This document shows, one piece after another, positions 8,586 to 15,977 of a stretch of DNA of 64,000 bases (position 1 is its first letter; the number at the start of each line of letters is the position of its first letter). Source of the DNA: Ruminococcaceae bacterium BL-6 (lineage in GTDB: Bacteria > Bacillota > Clostridia > Oscillospirales > Acutalibacteraceae). The notes beneath the pieces were generated by a model, which worked only from the letters and a program-made list of their open reading frames with translations, searched no databases and was not told where the DNA came from. The stretch lies in NCBI GenBank assembly GCA_902810075.1, contig LR778135.1, positions 2,852,001-2,916,000 on the forward strand. The letters run 5' to 3'. Both the position numbers and the translations under genes were made by a program.

Positions 8586-8679
8586 GTTGACCTCGACGAC
8601 CTCTATTACTGGAACTTTTCTTAGGAACATAAAAAATAATATAAGAAAAAGTTTATGTAGTGAGGTCGTCGAGGTCAAC
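8586..8679. repeat. Perfect 18-bp inverted repeat, candidate replication origin
   Basis: The arms are GTTGACCTCGACGACCTC at 8586-8603 and its exact complement at 8662-8679. The 58-bp middle is AT-rich and itself contains imperfect inverted arms (AACTTTTCTTA near 8613 and TAAGAAAAAGTT near 8642). Each outer arm contains GACCTC twice, separated by GAC, like an iteron. It lies between the primase/helicase and a nuclease gene, the usual place for a phage or satellite origin. The origin role is inference; a transcription terminator is the alternative, but there is no U tract next to the 18-bp arms. Confidence 0.55.
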
Positions 8680-8714
8680 ACCCCCTCTTAAAATTCCTGA
8701 TGGAGGACCTGAAA

Positions 8715-9002
8715 ATGCGAGAAAAACAGATTGAAGCAAAACTAACACAGGCGTCAAAAATGCTGGGCGGCATCGCGCCGAAGTTCGTGTCTCCCGGTTA
8801 TGACGGGATGCCTGACCGCATCGTCCTTTTACCGGGTGGCCGCATGGCCTTTGTGGAAGTAAAGGCTCCCGGAAAAGTCCCTCGCCCGCTGCAGGAAGCC
8901 AGGCACCGGATGCTGCGAAAGCTGGGCTTCAAGGTTTACGTGCTTGACGATACTGGTCAGATTGCAAAAATGCTTGCAGAAATTGGATGTGATGCCCAAT
9001 GA
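8715..9002 (+). CDS. VRR-NUC domain nuclease
   Basis: The start at 8715 (MREKQIEAKL) follows GGAGGACC; an ATG at 8700 overlaps that site. The 95-aa protein has the VRR-NUC core: SPGYDGMPDRIVLLPGG, then AFVEVKAPGK (the E-x-K catalytic pair), RPLQEARHRMLRKLGFKVYVL. Stand-alone proteins of this type are Holliday-junction or structure-specific nucleases in phages. Here one would resolve replication or recombination intermediates. The stop overlaps the next start (ATGATGA). Confidence 0.92.
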   Translation: MREKQIEAKLTQASKMLGGIAPKFVSPGYDGMPDRIVLLPGGRMAFVEVKAPGKVPRPLQEARHRMLRKLGFKVYVLDDTGQIAKMLAEIGCDAQ

Positions 9003-9493
9003 TGAGGACCTATAGATGCGACTGGTGTGGAAAAGAATTTAGACGGCTGGAATGTTACATGAAAGGGAAAAAACACGCTTTTTGTTCTCGTCAGTGTCTT
9101 GCAGATTTTAGCAATAAGAGCAAAAACCCAGCCGGATATGCGGAATTAAAGAATTACACAAATATGGCAGCCAATTTCTCTGCTTTAGCAAAAAGCAGGA
9201 ATCCGACAAGAATGACACCAGCGGTCAGAAAAAAGCTGAGAGCCTCACATCTTGGAAAAGGCAAATGCGACGGTTACTCAAAAATATATGGTAAGCCCGC
9301 TCACAGAGTTATTGCAGAGCAGATACTGGGCAGGCCGCTTTTGGCGGGTGAAGTCGTCCACCACAGGGACGGCAACAAAAGAAACAACTCACCTGAGAAT
9401 ATAGTCGTTTTCCCTTCCCAGAGTGCCCATGCAAAGCACCACGCCGAGTTGCGGTGGTTTATCAACGAAATTGAAGGAGGTGATGCCGAATGA
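8999..9493 (+). CDS. HNH endonuclease with N-terminal zinc finger
   Basis: The N-terminus is a zinc finger (CDWCGKEF ... FCSRQCLADF). The HNH core is at residues 100-150: HRVIAEQILGRPLLAGEVVHHRDGNKRNN, split here as VVHHRDGNK and NNSPENIVVFPS, ending HAKHHAEL. It is AT-richer than the nuclease and helicase genes around it and overlaps both by 4 bp. VRR-NUC and SNF2 helicase genes are normally adjacent, so this is a likely inserted homing endonuclease. The helicase directly downstream is broken in its Walker A motif. Confidence 0.88.
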   Translation: MMRTYRCDWCGKEFRRLECYMKGKKHAFCSRQCLADFSNKSKNPAGYAELKNYTNMAANFSALAKSRNPTRMTPAVRKKLRASHLGKGKCDGYSKIYGKPAHRVIAEQILGRPLLAGEVVHHRDGNKRNNSPENIVVFPSQSAHAKHHAELRWFINEIEGGDAE

Positions 9494-10859
9494 AGTTCAT
9501 ACCACATGAGTATCAGAGATATGCTATCAATTATATCGAAAACCATCCTATTTCTGCTGTTCTTCTCGATATGGGCCTCGGCTGAGTAAGACGAGCATCA
9601 CGCTGACCGCCTTAAACGACCTGCTGTTTGACAGCTTCGAGGCCCACCGCATCCTGGTGATCGCGCCTCTCAGAGTTGCACGGGACACATGGCCCGCCGA
9701 GGCGGATAAGTGGGATCACCTTCGGAACCTCATCTGCTCCGTGGCTGTTGGCAATGAAACAGAACGGAAAGCGGCGCTGCAGAAGCCCGCCGACATCTAT
9801 ATCATCAACCGCGAAAATGTCCAGTGGCTCATCGAGAGCAGCGGCGTTCCCTTTGATTATGATACCGTCGTGGTAGACGAGCTTTCGTCCTTCAAAAGCC
9901 ATCAGGCAAAGCGGTTCCGGGCTCTGGTCAAGGTCCGGCCGCGCGTCCGGCGCATTATCGGGCTGACCGGTACTCCTTCCTCCAACGGTCTGATGGACCT
10001 GTGGGCAGAATTCCGGCTTCTGGATATGGGCCAGCGTCTTGGCCGCTTCATTGGGCAGTATCGCACCAACTACTTCAAGCCGGATAAGCGAAACGGCCAA
10101 ATCATCTATTCCTACAAGCCGCTGCCCGGCGCGGAGGACACCATCTACCGGAAAATTTCGGATATCACGATTTCCATGAAGTCGACGGATCACCTAAAGA
10201 TGCCAAAACTCATCAGCGCCGAGTGCGAAGTCCGCCTCTCCGATGAGGAGCAGAAACGGTACGACGATCTGAAAGAAGATCTGGTCCTACAGCTTCCGGA
10301 CGGTGACATTACAGCAGCAAACGCGGCGTCCCTCTCCGGGAAGCTGTGCCAAATGGCGAATGGCGCTGTTTATTCCGACACCGGCGAAGTCATCCACATC
10401 CATGACCGGAAGCTGGACGCGCTGGAGGACCTGATCGAAGCGGCAAACGGCAAGCCCGTGCTGGTAGCCTACTGGTTCAAGCACGATCTCGCCAGAATCT
10501 CCGAGCGCCTGCATAAGCTCCGCATTCCGTTCTCCTGCCTTGACACGTCCGACAGCATCCGCAGATGGAACAACGGCGAGCTGCCTGTAGCCCTTGTGCA
10601 TCCCGCCTCGGCCGGACACGGACTGAATCTACAAAGCGGCGGCTCCACGCTCATCTGGTTCGGGTTGACCTGGTCGCTGGAGCTCTACCAGCAAACCAAC
10701 GCCCGCCTGTGGAGACAGGGACAGACAGCAGACACTGTGGTAATTCAGCACATCATTACGAAGAGAACCATTGACAGCCGCATCCTGGAAGCCTTATCGA
10801 AAAAGGACAGCACGCAGGCGGCTCTTATCAACGCCGTAAAAGCGGACCTGAAAATCTGA
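9490..10859 (+). pseudogene. SNF2-family DEAD-like helicase, disrupted in Walker A
   Basis: Translation from the ATG at 9490 gives MKFIPHEYQRYAINYIE and reaches LLDMGLG, then meets TGA at 9583. Removing the five bases TGAGT (9583-9587) restores ..MGLG-KTSITLTALND, the expected Walker A, and joins a frame open to 10859. The remainder has helicase motifs: VIAPLRVARDTW, VVVDELSSFKS, IGLTGTPSSN, LVAYWFKHD, and LYQQTNARLWRQGQ. Intact proteins are about 455 aa. A GTG at 9657 could give a shorter product lacking Walker A, so ATPase activity is probably lost. Confidence 0.88.
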
Positions 10860-10924
10860 CGACAGCCTTTGTCAATCCGTGCCAATCCGAGTGAAATTCG
10901 ACTTTTCTTTTTGGAGGTGCGGTT

Positions 10925-11386
10925 ATGCAGATAGCATGGAAATACCTGAACAAACGGGCTGCCGCCTTGGACGCGCTCAAGGACTACGGCAGCATGCAAT
11001 TCATTCTGGAACACACGGACGACGATATCCGGGCGGAGCACGAAAAGATGCAGAGCGTCCGCAGCCCCAGTTTTGACGGGATGCCTCACGTTCACAATCC
11101 GCAGGGCGGTGAGCAGCGCATTCTGAACGGCATCGAGGAGATCGACGTTCTGAAGGAACGCTACCGGCAAGCGCTGGAGTACATGTCATGGTTCCAGCCA
11201 GCGTGGGAAAACCTGACTGAGGACGAGCAGTACGTGCTGCGGGAGTTTTATATGTGTGACGAGGGAAAGCAGATCGATGCGGTCTACAACATCTGCGACC
11301 ATTTCCACATTGAGCGGTCCTCCGCGTACAACAGGAAGAACCGCGCGCTCGACCGGCTGTCCACATTGCTCTATGGCAAACGTTGA
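10925..11386 (+). CDS. DUF1492/ArpU-like phage transcriptional regulator
   Basis: The start at 10925 follows TTGGAGGTG. The 153-aa protein has a helical N-terminus (MQIAWKYLNKRAAALDALKDY) and a C-terminal sigma region 4-like helix-turn-helix: LTEDEQYVLREFYM, then ICDHFHIERSSAYNRKNRALDRL. Proteins of this kind (DUF1492, related to ArpU and RinA) sit just before the packaging module in Firmicute phages and switch on late genes. The same place and order are seen here. A perfect 14-bp palindrome lies 30 bp after its stop. Confidence 0.85.
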   Translation: MQIAWKYLNKRAAALDALKDYGSMQFILEHTDDDIRAEHEKMQSVRSPSFDGMPHVHNPQGGEQRILNGIEEIDVLKERYRQALEYMSWFQPAWENLTEDEQYVLREFYMCDEGKQIDAVYNICDHFHIERSSAYNRKNRALDRLSTLLYGKR

Positions 11387-11415
11387 GTAATATCGCGGAC
11401 GACTTTCGCAGCTGG

Positions 11416-11429
11416 CCAGTATATACTGG
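11416..11429. promoter_or_regulatory. Perfect 14-bp palindrome, candidate late operator
   Basis: CCAGTATATACTGG is fully self-complementary and stands 30 bp past the late-regulator gene, ahead of the packaging module. It is a plausible binding site for a dimeric regulator; no protein assignment can be made. Confidence 0.4.
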
Positions 11430-11454
11430 TAGCATAGAAAGTTGTAAAACGACG

Positions 11455-11490
11455 AAGTCTTCACGGGGCCAAACCCGTGGGGACTTTTGT
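11455..11490 (+). terminator. Rho-independent terminator after the late-regulator gene
   Basis: Stem CACGGG/CCCGTG (11462-11467, 11474-11479) is extended by AAGTC/GACTT around a 2-nt internal loop and followed by TTTTGTCTT. Confidence 0.75.
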
Positions 11491-11507
11491 CTTGCCCGCT
11501 AAATGCT

Positions 11508-11555
11508 AAATAGCACTAAGGCCAAAGAATGAACTCTCTGGCCTTAGTGCTATTT
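11508..11555. terminator. Bidirectional hairpin terminator between convergent genes
   Basis: A perfect 17-bp stem (AAATAGCACTAAGGCCA and its complement) with a 14-nt loop has A/T runs on both sides. It lies between the plus-strand regulator gene and the minus-strand zinc-ribbon gene. Confidence 0.85.
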
Positions 11556-11563
11556 AATTTGAT

Positions 11564-11797
11564 TTAGAACTTGTGCCCACAATCTTTGCACTTGTAATGA
11601 GAGACGACATTATGAGCTGAAAATATGCCAAACGCTACAACGCCAGCCACCTTGCTTGCATTAGAAATCGGTTGGACATTATAACTTCCGCACTTTGGGC
11701 ATGCAGGAGTCTTATGTAGAGCATATCCGCACTTAGGACAAGATTGCGCTGTATCTGACACTTCATTACCGCATTCAGGGCATTTAATTAGAGCCAT
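11564..11797 (-). CDS. Zinc-ribbon membrane protein, cargo gene
   Basis: This 77-aa protein is the only minus-strand gene in the prophage. It has three zinc-binding CxxC-type knuckles ([24 protein letters not shown]) and a final CKDCGHKF. Between them is a hydrophobic stretch ([17 protein letters not shown]) that could span or touch the membrane. It is AT-rich and has its own terminator. A stand-alone, oppositely oriented gene in a phage is typical of lysogenic cargo. The function is unknown. Confidence 0.8.
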   Translation of the reverse strand: MALIKCPECGNEVSDTAQSCPKCGYALHKTPACPKCGSYNVQPISNASKVAGVVAFGIFSAHNVVSHYKCKDCGHKF

Positions 11798-11905
11798 ACC
11801 GTTTTTTTCCCCCCATAATTACAAAATTTTCTATACTCTATACACAGTATAAGTCTAATAACTTTTATTTTCAATAAATTTCAAATTATTTCTAAGGAGG
11901 CAGCC

Positions 11906-12265
11906 ATGCCGCACAAACCTTTGACGCCCTGCCGCTATCCCGGCTGCCCGAAGCTGGTGCCCGGCCGTTACTGTGAGGAACACCAGAAGCTGGTCGACAA
12001 GCAGTACGAACGGTACGAGCGCGATCCCGCCGAGAAGAAGCGATACGGCCGAGCGTGGAAACGCATCCGCGACAGATACATCGCTGCCCATCCTCTCTGC
12101 GAGGAATGCCTGAAGCATGGCGTCTACACGCCCGCGACCGAGGTGCATCACCGCCTGCCACTCTCACGCGGCGGTACGCACGTTGATAGTAACCTCGAAG
12201 CCTTATGCCATGAATGCCATTCGAGAATCACTGCAAAGATGGGTGACCGCTGGCATGACCGGTAG
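11906..12265 (+). CDS. Packaging-associated HNH endonuclease
   Basis: The start follows AAGGAGG. The protein has an N-terminal zinc knuckle (CRYPGCPKLVPGRYCEEH) and a C-terminal HNH domain: HPLCEECLKHG, TEVHHRLPLSRGG, HVDSNLEALCHECHSRIT. At 119 aa it is the size of the HNH proteins that precede terminase genes in cos-type HK97-like phages, where they help TerS and TerL cut concatemeric DNA. The next gene is TerS. This one belongs to the packaging machinery, unlike the two AT-rich HNH genes upstream. Confidence 0.92.
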   Translation: MPHKPLTPCRYPGCPKLVPGRYCEEHQKLVDKQYERYERDPAEKKRYGRAWKRIRDRYIAAHPLCEECLKHGVYTPATEVHHRLPLSRGGTHVDSNLEALCHECHSRITAKMGDRWHDR

Positions 12266-12378
12266 GGGCGGTCGAAATCTCTGCGCAGATATCGCTGGGG
12301 AGCGGCCGTGGGGTCACGTTCGCTAAAACGCAGAATCAAACGGCATATTGACCCCGCCGAGGAAGGAGGAATTGCCGC

Positions 12379-12930
12379 ATGGCCAAAGATGGTACAAACC
12401 GTGGCGGCGTAAGAGCCGGTGCCGGGGCAAAACGGAAGCCGCTGGCGGATAAAATTGCGGACGGCAATCCGGGGAAACACCCACTTACCGTTATGGAATT
12501 CAAAAACGCTGCGGACCTGCGTGGTCAGGATATGCCGGAGCCAAAAGAGATGCTCTCGGCGGTCCAGAAAAATGGCAAGGCTTTGCCCGCAGCCGAGATT
12601 TACAAATCCGTCTGGCAATGGCTGTCGGACCGGGGCTGTGCGCACCTCGTTCCTCCGGATACCATCGAGCGGTACGCCATGAGCGCGGCCCGCTGGATTC
12701 AGTGTGAGGAGGCCATCACGGAATACGGTTTTCTCGCCAAGCATCCGACCACAGGCAATGCCATCGCCTCACCCTATGTCACGATGGCAAACAGCTTCAA
12801 GAGCCAGACCCGCGCGGACTGGGCCGAGATTTTTCAGATCGTAAAGGAAAACTGCGCTGCCGGTTACAGCGGCGACAATCCGCAGGACGACCTGATGGAG
12901 CGCCTGCTCACGGCGCGGAAAGGAAAATAA
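12379..12930 (+). CDS. Terminase small subunit, P27 family
   Basis: The start at 12379 follows GGAAGGAGG. The N-terminus is a basic Gly/Arg segment (GGVRAGAGAKRKP, GNPGKHPL). The P27 family core follows: AAEIYKSVWQWLSDRGC, IERYAMSAARWIQCEEAI, GFLAKHPTTGNAIASPYV. It recognises phage DNA and hands it to TerL. At 183 aa it is slightly long for the family but complete. It ends 3 bp before the methyltransferase start, so the two are translated together. Confidence 0.93.
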   Translation: MAKDGTNRGGVRAGAGAKRKPLADKIADGNPGKHPLTVMEFKNAADLRGQDMPEPKEMLSAVQKNGKALPAAEIYKSVWQWLSDRGCAHLVPPDTIERYAMSAARWIQCEEAITEYGFLAKHPTTGNAIASPYVTMANSFKSQTRADWAEIFQIVKENCAAGYSGDNPQDDLMERLLTARKGK

Positions 12931-12933
12931 CCA

Positions 12934-14178
12934 ATGGCGAATACAGAACGCTTTGAAAAAGTGGACATCGACAAGCTGGTGCCTTATGCCCGGAATGCCC
13001 GCACCCACAGCAAAGAGCAGATTGCACAGCTTCGGTCCAGTCTCCGGGAGTTCGGCTTTGTCTCTCCCGTAATCATCGACAGCGATTACAATATCATCGC
13101 CGGGCACGGCCGTGTGGCCGCCGCCAAGGAGGAAGGCTATAGAACGGTTCCCTGTGTATTTGCGGAGAACCTGACCGAAGCGCAGAAACGCGCCTACATC
13201 CTCGCGGACAACCGCCTCGCCATGAACGCGGGCTGGGATGAGGAAATGCTGGCGGTCGAGTTATCTGATCTGCAGGCCGATGCCTTCGACGTCTCTCTTC
13301 TCGGTTTTACCGACGCGGAGCTGAACAATCTCTCCGGCGCGGCGGAGAACGTGAAAGAGGACGACTTTGACGTCGACGCGGAACTGAAGAAGCCCGCCGT
13401 TACAAAGTCCGGCGACCTGTGGCTGCTCGGCAATCACCGCCTCGTCTGCGGCGACAGTACCAAGGCGGACACCTTCACCCTGCTGATGGATGGGAAGCTC
13501 GCCAATCTCACGGTGACCGACCCGCCTTACAATGTAAATTACGAAGGCAGCGCCGGGAAAATCCAGAACGACAACATGGCGGACGACAAGTTCTATCAGT
13601 TTCTGTTCGACGCCTTCACCAACACGGAAAAAGCAATGGCGCAGGACGCCTCCATCTATGTATTCCATGCCGACACCGAAGGACTGAACTTCCGCAGAGC
13701 CTTCTCGGATGCCGGTTTTTATTTGTCCGGCACCTGCATCTGGAAGAAGCAGTCTCTGGTCCTCGGCCGCTCGCCCTATCAGTGGCAGCATGAGCCGATC
13801 CTGTTCGGCTGGAAGAAAGCCGGAAAGCACGAATGGTATTCCGACCGGAAACAGTCCACCATCTGGGAATTCGATAAGCCGAAGAAGAATGCAGACCACC
13901 CGACCATGAAGCCGGTGGCAATGCTGGCCTATGCGATTCTCAACTCCAGCATGTCAAACTGTATTGTGCTCGACCCCTTCGGTGGCAGCGGCTCCACGCT
14001 CATCGCCTGCGAGCAGACCGGGCGTATTTGCGACATAATCGAGCTCGACGAAAAATACTGTGATGTCATTGTAAAGCGGTATATTGAGCAGGCCGGAAAT
14101 GCGGATAGTGTGTACCTCATCCGCGACGGCGAGAAGCAGGCTTATTCCGAGCTCGCCACGGAAGCCGCCGCATCATAA
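12934..14178 (+). CDS. ParB-like domain fused to N6-adenine/N4-cytosine DNA methyltransferase
   Basis: Residues 1-95 form a ParB/sulfiredoxin-type domain (IDKLVPYARNARTHS, GFVSPVIIDSDYNIIAGHGRV). The C-terminal part is a beta-class methyltransferase: catalytic VTDPPYNVNYEG comes before the AdoMet-binding LDPFGGSGSTLIACEQ. ParB-methyltransferase fusions are common in phage packaging modules and may protect phage DNA or mark packaging sites. At 414 aa it is full length and both key motifs are intact. The target sequence cannot be read from the protein. Confidence 0.94.
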   Translation: MANTERFEKVDIDKLVPYARNARTHSKEQIAQLRSSLREFGFVSPVIIDSDYNIIAGHGRVAAAKEEGYRTVPCVFAENLTEAQKRAYILADNRLAMNAGWDEEMLAVELSDLQADAFDVSLLGFTDAELNNLSGAAENVKEDDFDVDAELKKPAVTKSGDLWLLGNHRLVCGDSTKADTFTLLMDGKLANLTVTDPPYNVNYEGSAGKIQNDNMADDKFYQFLFDAFTNTEKAMAQDASIYVFHADTEGLNFRRAFSDAGFYLSGTCIWKKQSLVLGRSPYQWQHEPILFGWKKAGKHEWYSDRKQSTIWEFDKPKKNADHPTMKPVAMLAYAILNSSMSNCIVLDPFGGSGSTLIACEQTGRICDIIELDEKYCDVIVKRYIEQAGNADSVYLIRDGEKQAYSELATEAAAS

Positions 14179-14230
14179 TCTACACAAAAAATCCGGCTAC
14201 AGTTTGTCAGATAATCAGCCCGTAAATGAC

Positions 14231-14282
14231 TTGCTATTTCACAGCTTCAGAGTGATATATGTGACTACCAAAACAAAGAAAG
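14231..14282 (+). promoter_or_regulatory. Duplicated promoter-like leader, copy 1
   Basis: This segment shares 19 identical bases (GCTTCAGAGTGATATATGT, 14244-14262) and close flanks with 15419-15468. Both copies have TTGMTA upstream, an extended -10-like TGATATATG, and CTACCAAAAC/CATACCAAAAC before a ribosome-binding site. It lies 14-65 bp before the gene at 14296. Confidence 0.5.
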
Positions 14283-14295
14283 GTGGTCAAACCCT

Positions 14296-14985
14296 ATGAA
14301 AATCAACTACAACGTAACAGGTGAACAGCGCAAGGAACTGGTTAAGGCAATCGGAGTCATTCTGCAGGTCAAGCCGGTATACATGAAGATGCCGACCTGC
14401 GCCTACGAAATTGGCGACATCACGGTCGATAAGGAAGGTAACCTCGTCTGCGAGGACAGCGCCAAGACCGAACGGGTCGCCCATAATCTGATCGCGGACG
14501 GTTTCATCGCCGTTGGGAACCCGGAACCAGCAGCCGAAGAAGCCGCTCCCGATGAGGATGCCGACGCGCCGGAGAGTCTCACAATTTCGATGCCAAAGAA
14601 CGGCTTCACCGACGAGGCCATCACCAACCTAAAGCACCTCATCGAAAGCAAAGCAACCCTCATTAAGAAGGCGCTGGGCGCGGAGAATCTGGCAATCATG
14701 GTCGAGGACGACAAAATTTCCTTTCCATGGTTTTCGGGCTTCCCTGCACCGGAGGAAATCAGCGCCTACGCCAAGTTTATCGGGAAGCTCTGCGGCATGG
14801 CCAAAACCCAGAAGCGCGTCACCGCCAAGAACAAGGCGGTCGATAACGACAAGTACGCCTTCCGCTGCTTTCTCCTGCGGCTGGGCTTCATCGGGGCTGA
14901 GTACAAGGCCGACCGAAAAATCCTGCTGAAGAATCTGACCGGGTCCTCTGCTTTCAAAGGAGGCGCTTCCGATGCTGATGAATGA
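14296..14985 (+). CDS. Conserved phage/mobile-element protein (229 aa)
   Basis: The start follows AAAGGTGG. The N-terminal domain (residues 1-75) begins MKINYNVTGEQRKELVKAI and contains a sheet-like YEIGDITVDKEGNLVC. An acidic linker (EEAAPDEDADAPE) leads to a C-terminal domain with WFSGFPAPEEISAYAKFIG and a basic KTQKRVTAKNKAVDN. Similar proteins in Clostridia are loosely called virulence-related, without known function. It overlaps the DUF4314 gene by 14 bp. Confidence 0.75.
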   Translation: MKINYNVTGEQRKELVKAIGVILQVKPVYMKMPTCAYEIGDITVDKEGNLVCEDSAKTERVAHNLIADGFIAVGNPEPAAEEAAPDEDADAPESLTISMPKNGFTDEAITNLKHLIESKATLIKKALGAENLAIMVEDDKISFPWFSGFPAPEEISAYAKFIGKLCGMAKTQKRVTAKNKAVDNDKYAFRCFLLRLGFIGAEYKADRKILLKNLTGSSAFKGGASDADE

Positions 14986-15202
14986 AAAACTGTTGGCGTA
15001 CCTCCGGAAAACCTACCCGGCAGGGACCCGCGTGGAGCTTGTGCGGATGGACGACGTGCAGGCTCCGCCCATCGGCACAAAAGGAACCGTGTACGGCGTT
15101 GACGATACCGGTTCCATTCTGGTGAACTGGGACAACGGCTCCAGCCTGAACGTGGTCTACGGTGTCGATTCCTGTCGGAAGGTCGGTGATCGCCATGACT
15201 GA
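14972..15202 (+). CDS. DUF4314 protein
   Basis: The start at 14972 follows AAAGGAGGCG. The family pattern is clear: GTRVELVRMDDVQAPPIGTKG, then GSILVNWDNGSSLNVVYGVD. It is a small all-beta, SH3-like protein of 76 aa found in phages and integrative elements of Clostridia. The function is unknown. It overlaps the next gene by 8 bp. Confidence 0.88.
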   Translation: MLMNEKLLAYLRKTYPAGTRVELVRMDDVQAPPIGTKGTVYGVDDTGSILVNWDNGSSLNVVYGVDSCRKVGDRHD

Positions 15203-15368
15203 GAAAGTCAAAGAGCAGATTCTCGCCATCCGTGATACCACCGAAACAAACATGTTCGATACCGTCCGCGTCCAGCGCATGGCCTATGATCGTGGTTTCT
15301 ATGAACTGGTCCTCTTCCTGGATGAGCACAAAAAGGAGTACGCCCGCTTCATCCTGACCGGTGAGTAA
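15195..15368 (+). CDS. DUF5049 protein
   Basis: The ATG at 15195 (MTEKVKEQILAIRDTTETN) overlaps the end of DUF4314. The 57-aa protein contains NMFDTVRVQRMAYDRGFYEL and ends FLDEHKKEYARFILTGE, which matches the DUF5049 family that commonly follows DUF4314. The function is unknown. Confidence 0.85.
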   Translation: MTEKVKEQILAIRDTTETNMFDTVRVQRMAYDRGFYELVLFLDEHKKEYARFILTGE

Positions 15369-15418
15369 TACACAGTTGCTCACGCCAAGGTTTGTGTACT
15401 ATATATCGCCTGAATTGC

Positions 15419-15468
15419 TTGATATTACAAGGCTTCAGAGTGATATATGTACATACCAAAACGAAAGG
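15419..15468 (+). promoter_or_regulatory. Duplicated promoter-like leader, copy 2
   Basis: This is the second copy of the leader described at 14231. TTGATA at 15419, the identical 19 bases at 15432-15450 including TGATATATG, then CATACCAAAACGAAAGG, which runs into the ribosome-binding site of the gene at 15480. Confidence 0.5.
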
Positions 15469-15479
15469 AGCACACCACC

Positions 15480-15659
15480 ATGACAGAAAAACAGATGAAG
15501 CAGATCCAAAACCAACTTCCGAAGGGCGAGAAAATCAACCGCTGCTACAGAGCCTTTGAGGGCGACATCCGGGTGATCATCCGCGAACCGGACGGCAGCG
15601 AGGTTCGCTACACCGTGAGCTTCGACGCCAACGACAACGCGACAATCAAGGAATTTTAA
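15480..15659 (+). CDS. Small conserved phage protein (59 aa)
   Basis: The ATG at 15480 follows GAAAGGAG. The protein is MTEKQMKQIQNQLPKGEKIN with a beta-rich end (FEGDIRVIIREPDGSEVRYT, FDANDN). No domain is recognised. It is co-directional with the next gene, 13 bp away. Confidence 0.7.
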   Translation: MTEKQMKQIQNQLPKGEKINRCYRAFEGDIRVIIREPDGSEVRYTVSFDANDNATIKEF

Positions 15660-15672
15660 GGAGGCGGCAACC

Positions 15673-15897
15673 ATGTGGTCAGAAGGAAGCATTAAAATCG
15701 GCAGCGACAATTTTCGTTACTGGGTCAAGCACTACAACGAGGGTTCGCAGTACGGCATCGACAAGGGCCGCATTTCCAAACTGACGCTGAAGCGGCACGG
15801 CGAGACGGTTTGCAACTACGACCGGGGTTGGGACATCGAGCCCGCCGACAAAAGCACCGCGACCGCGCTTGCCATTCTGATGAAGGATTACAACTGA
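15673..15897 (+). CDS. Small conserved phage protein (74 aa)
   Basis: The start follows AAGGAGGCGGC. It begins MWSEGSIKIGSDNFRYWVKH and contains SKLTLKRHGETVCNYDRGWD, then an Ala/Thr-rich helix ending MKDYN. It looks like a compact alpha/beta protein with no recognised function. Such genes often sit just before the large terminase in this phage type. Confidence 0.7.
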   Translation: MWSEGSIKIGSDNFRYWVKHYNEGSQYGIDKGRISKLTLKRHGETVCNYDRGWDIEPADKSTATALAILMKDYN

Positions 15898-15953
15898 ACG
15901 CAGCCAGGAGTCTGGGCCGGAAGGCCCTGTCTCTCGTTCTATAGATTTTTGCG

Positions 15954-15977
15954 AGACTGCTCCGGCAGTCTTTTTTT
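15954..15977 (+). terminator. Hairpin terminator just before terL
   Basis: AGACTGC/GCAGTCT (7 bp, 4-nt loop) is followed by seven T residues. A second hairpin, GGGCC-GGAA-GGCCC, lies upstream at 15914-15927. An upstream ATG of the terminase (15978) directly abuts the T tract. Confidence 0.8.

Noticed and set aside
15901..15977. A possible small structured RNA upstream of terL (GGGCC-GGAA-GGCCC plus hairpin)
   Set aside because: The second hairpin is a plain terminator, and the first is too short to claim a separate RNA.
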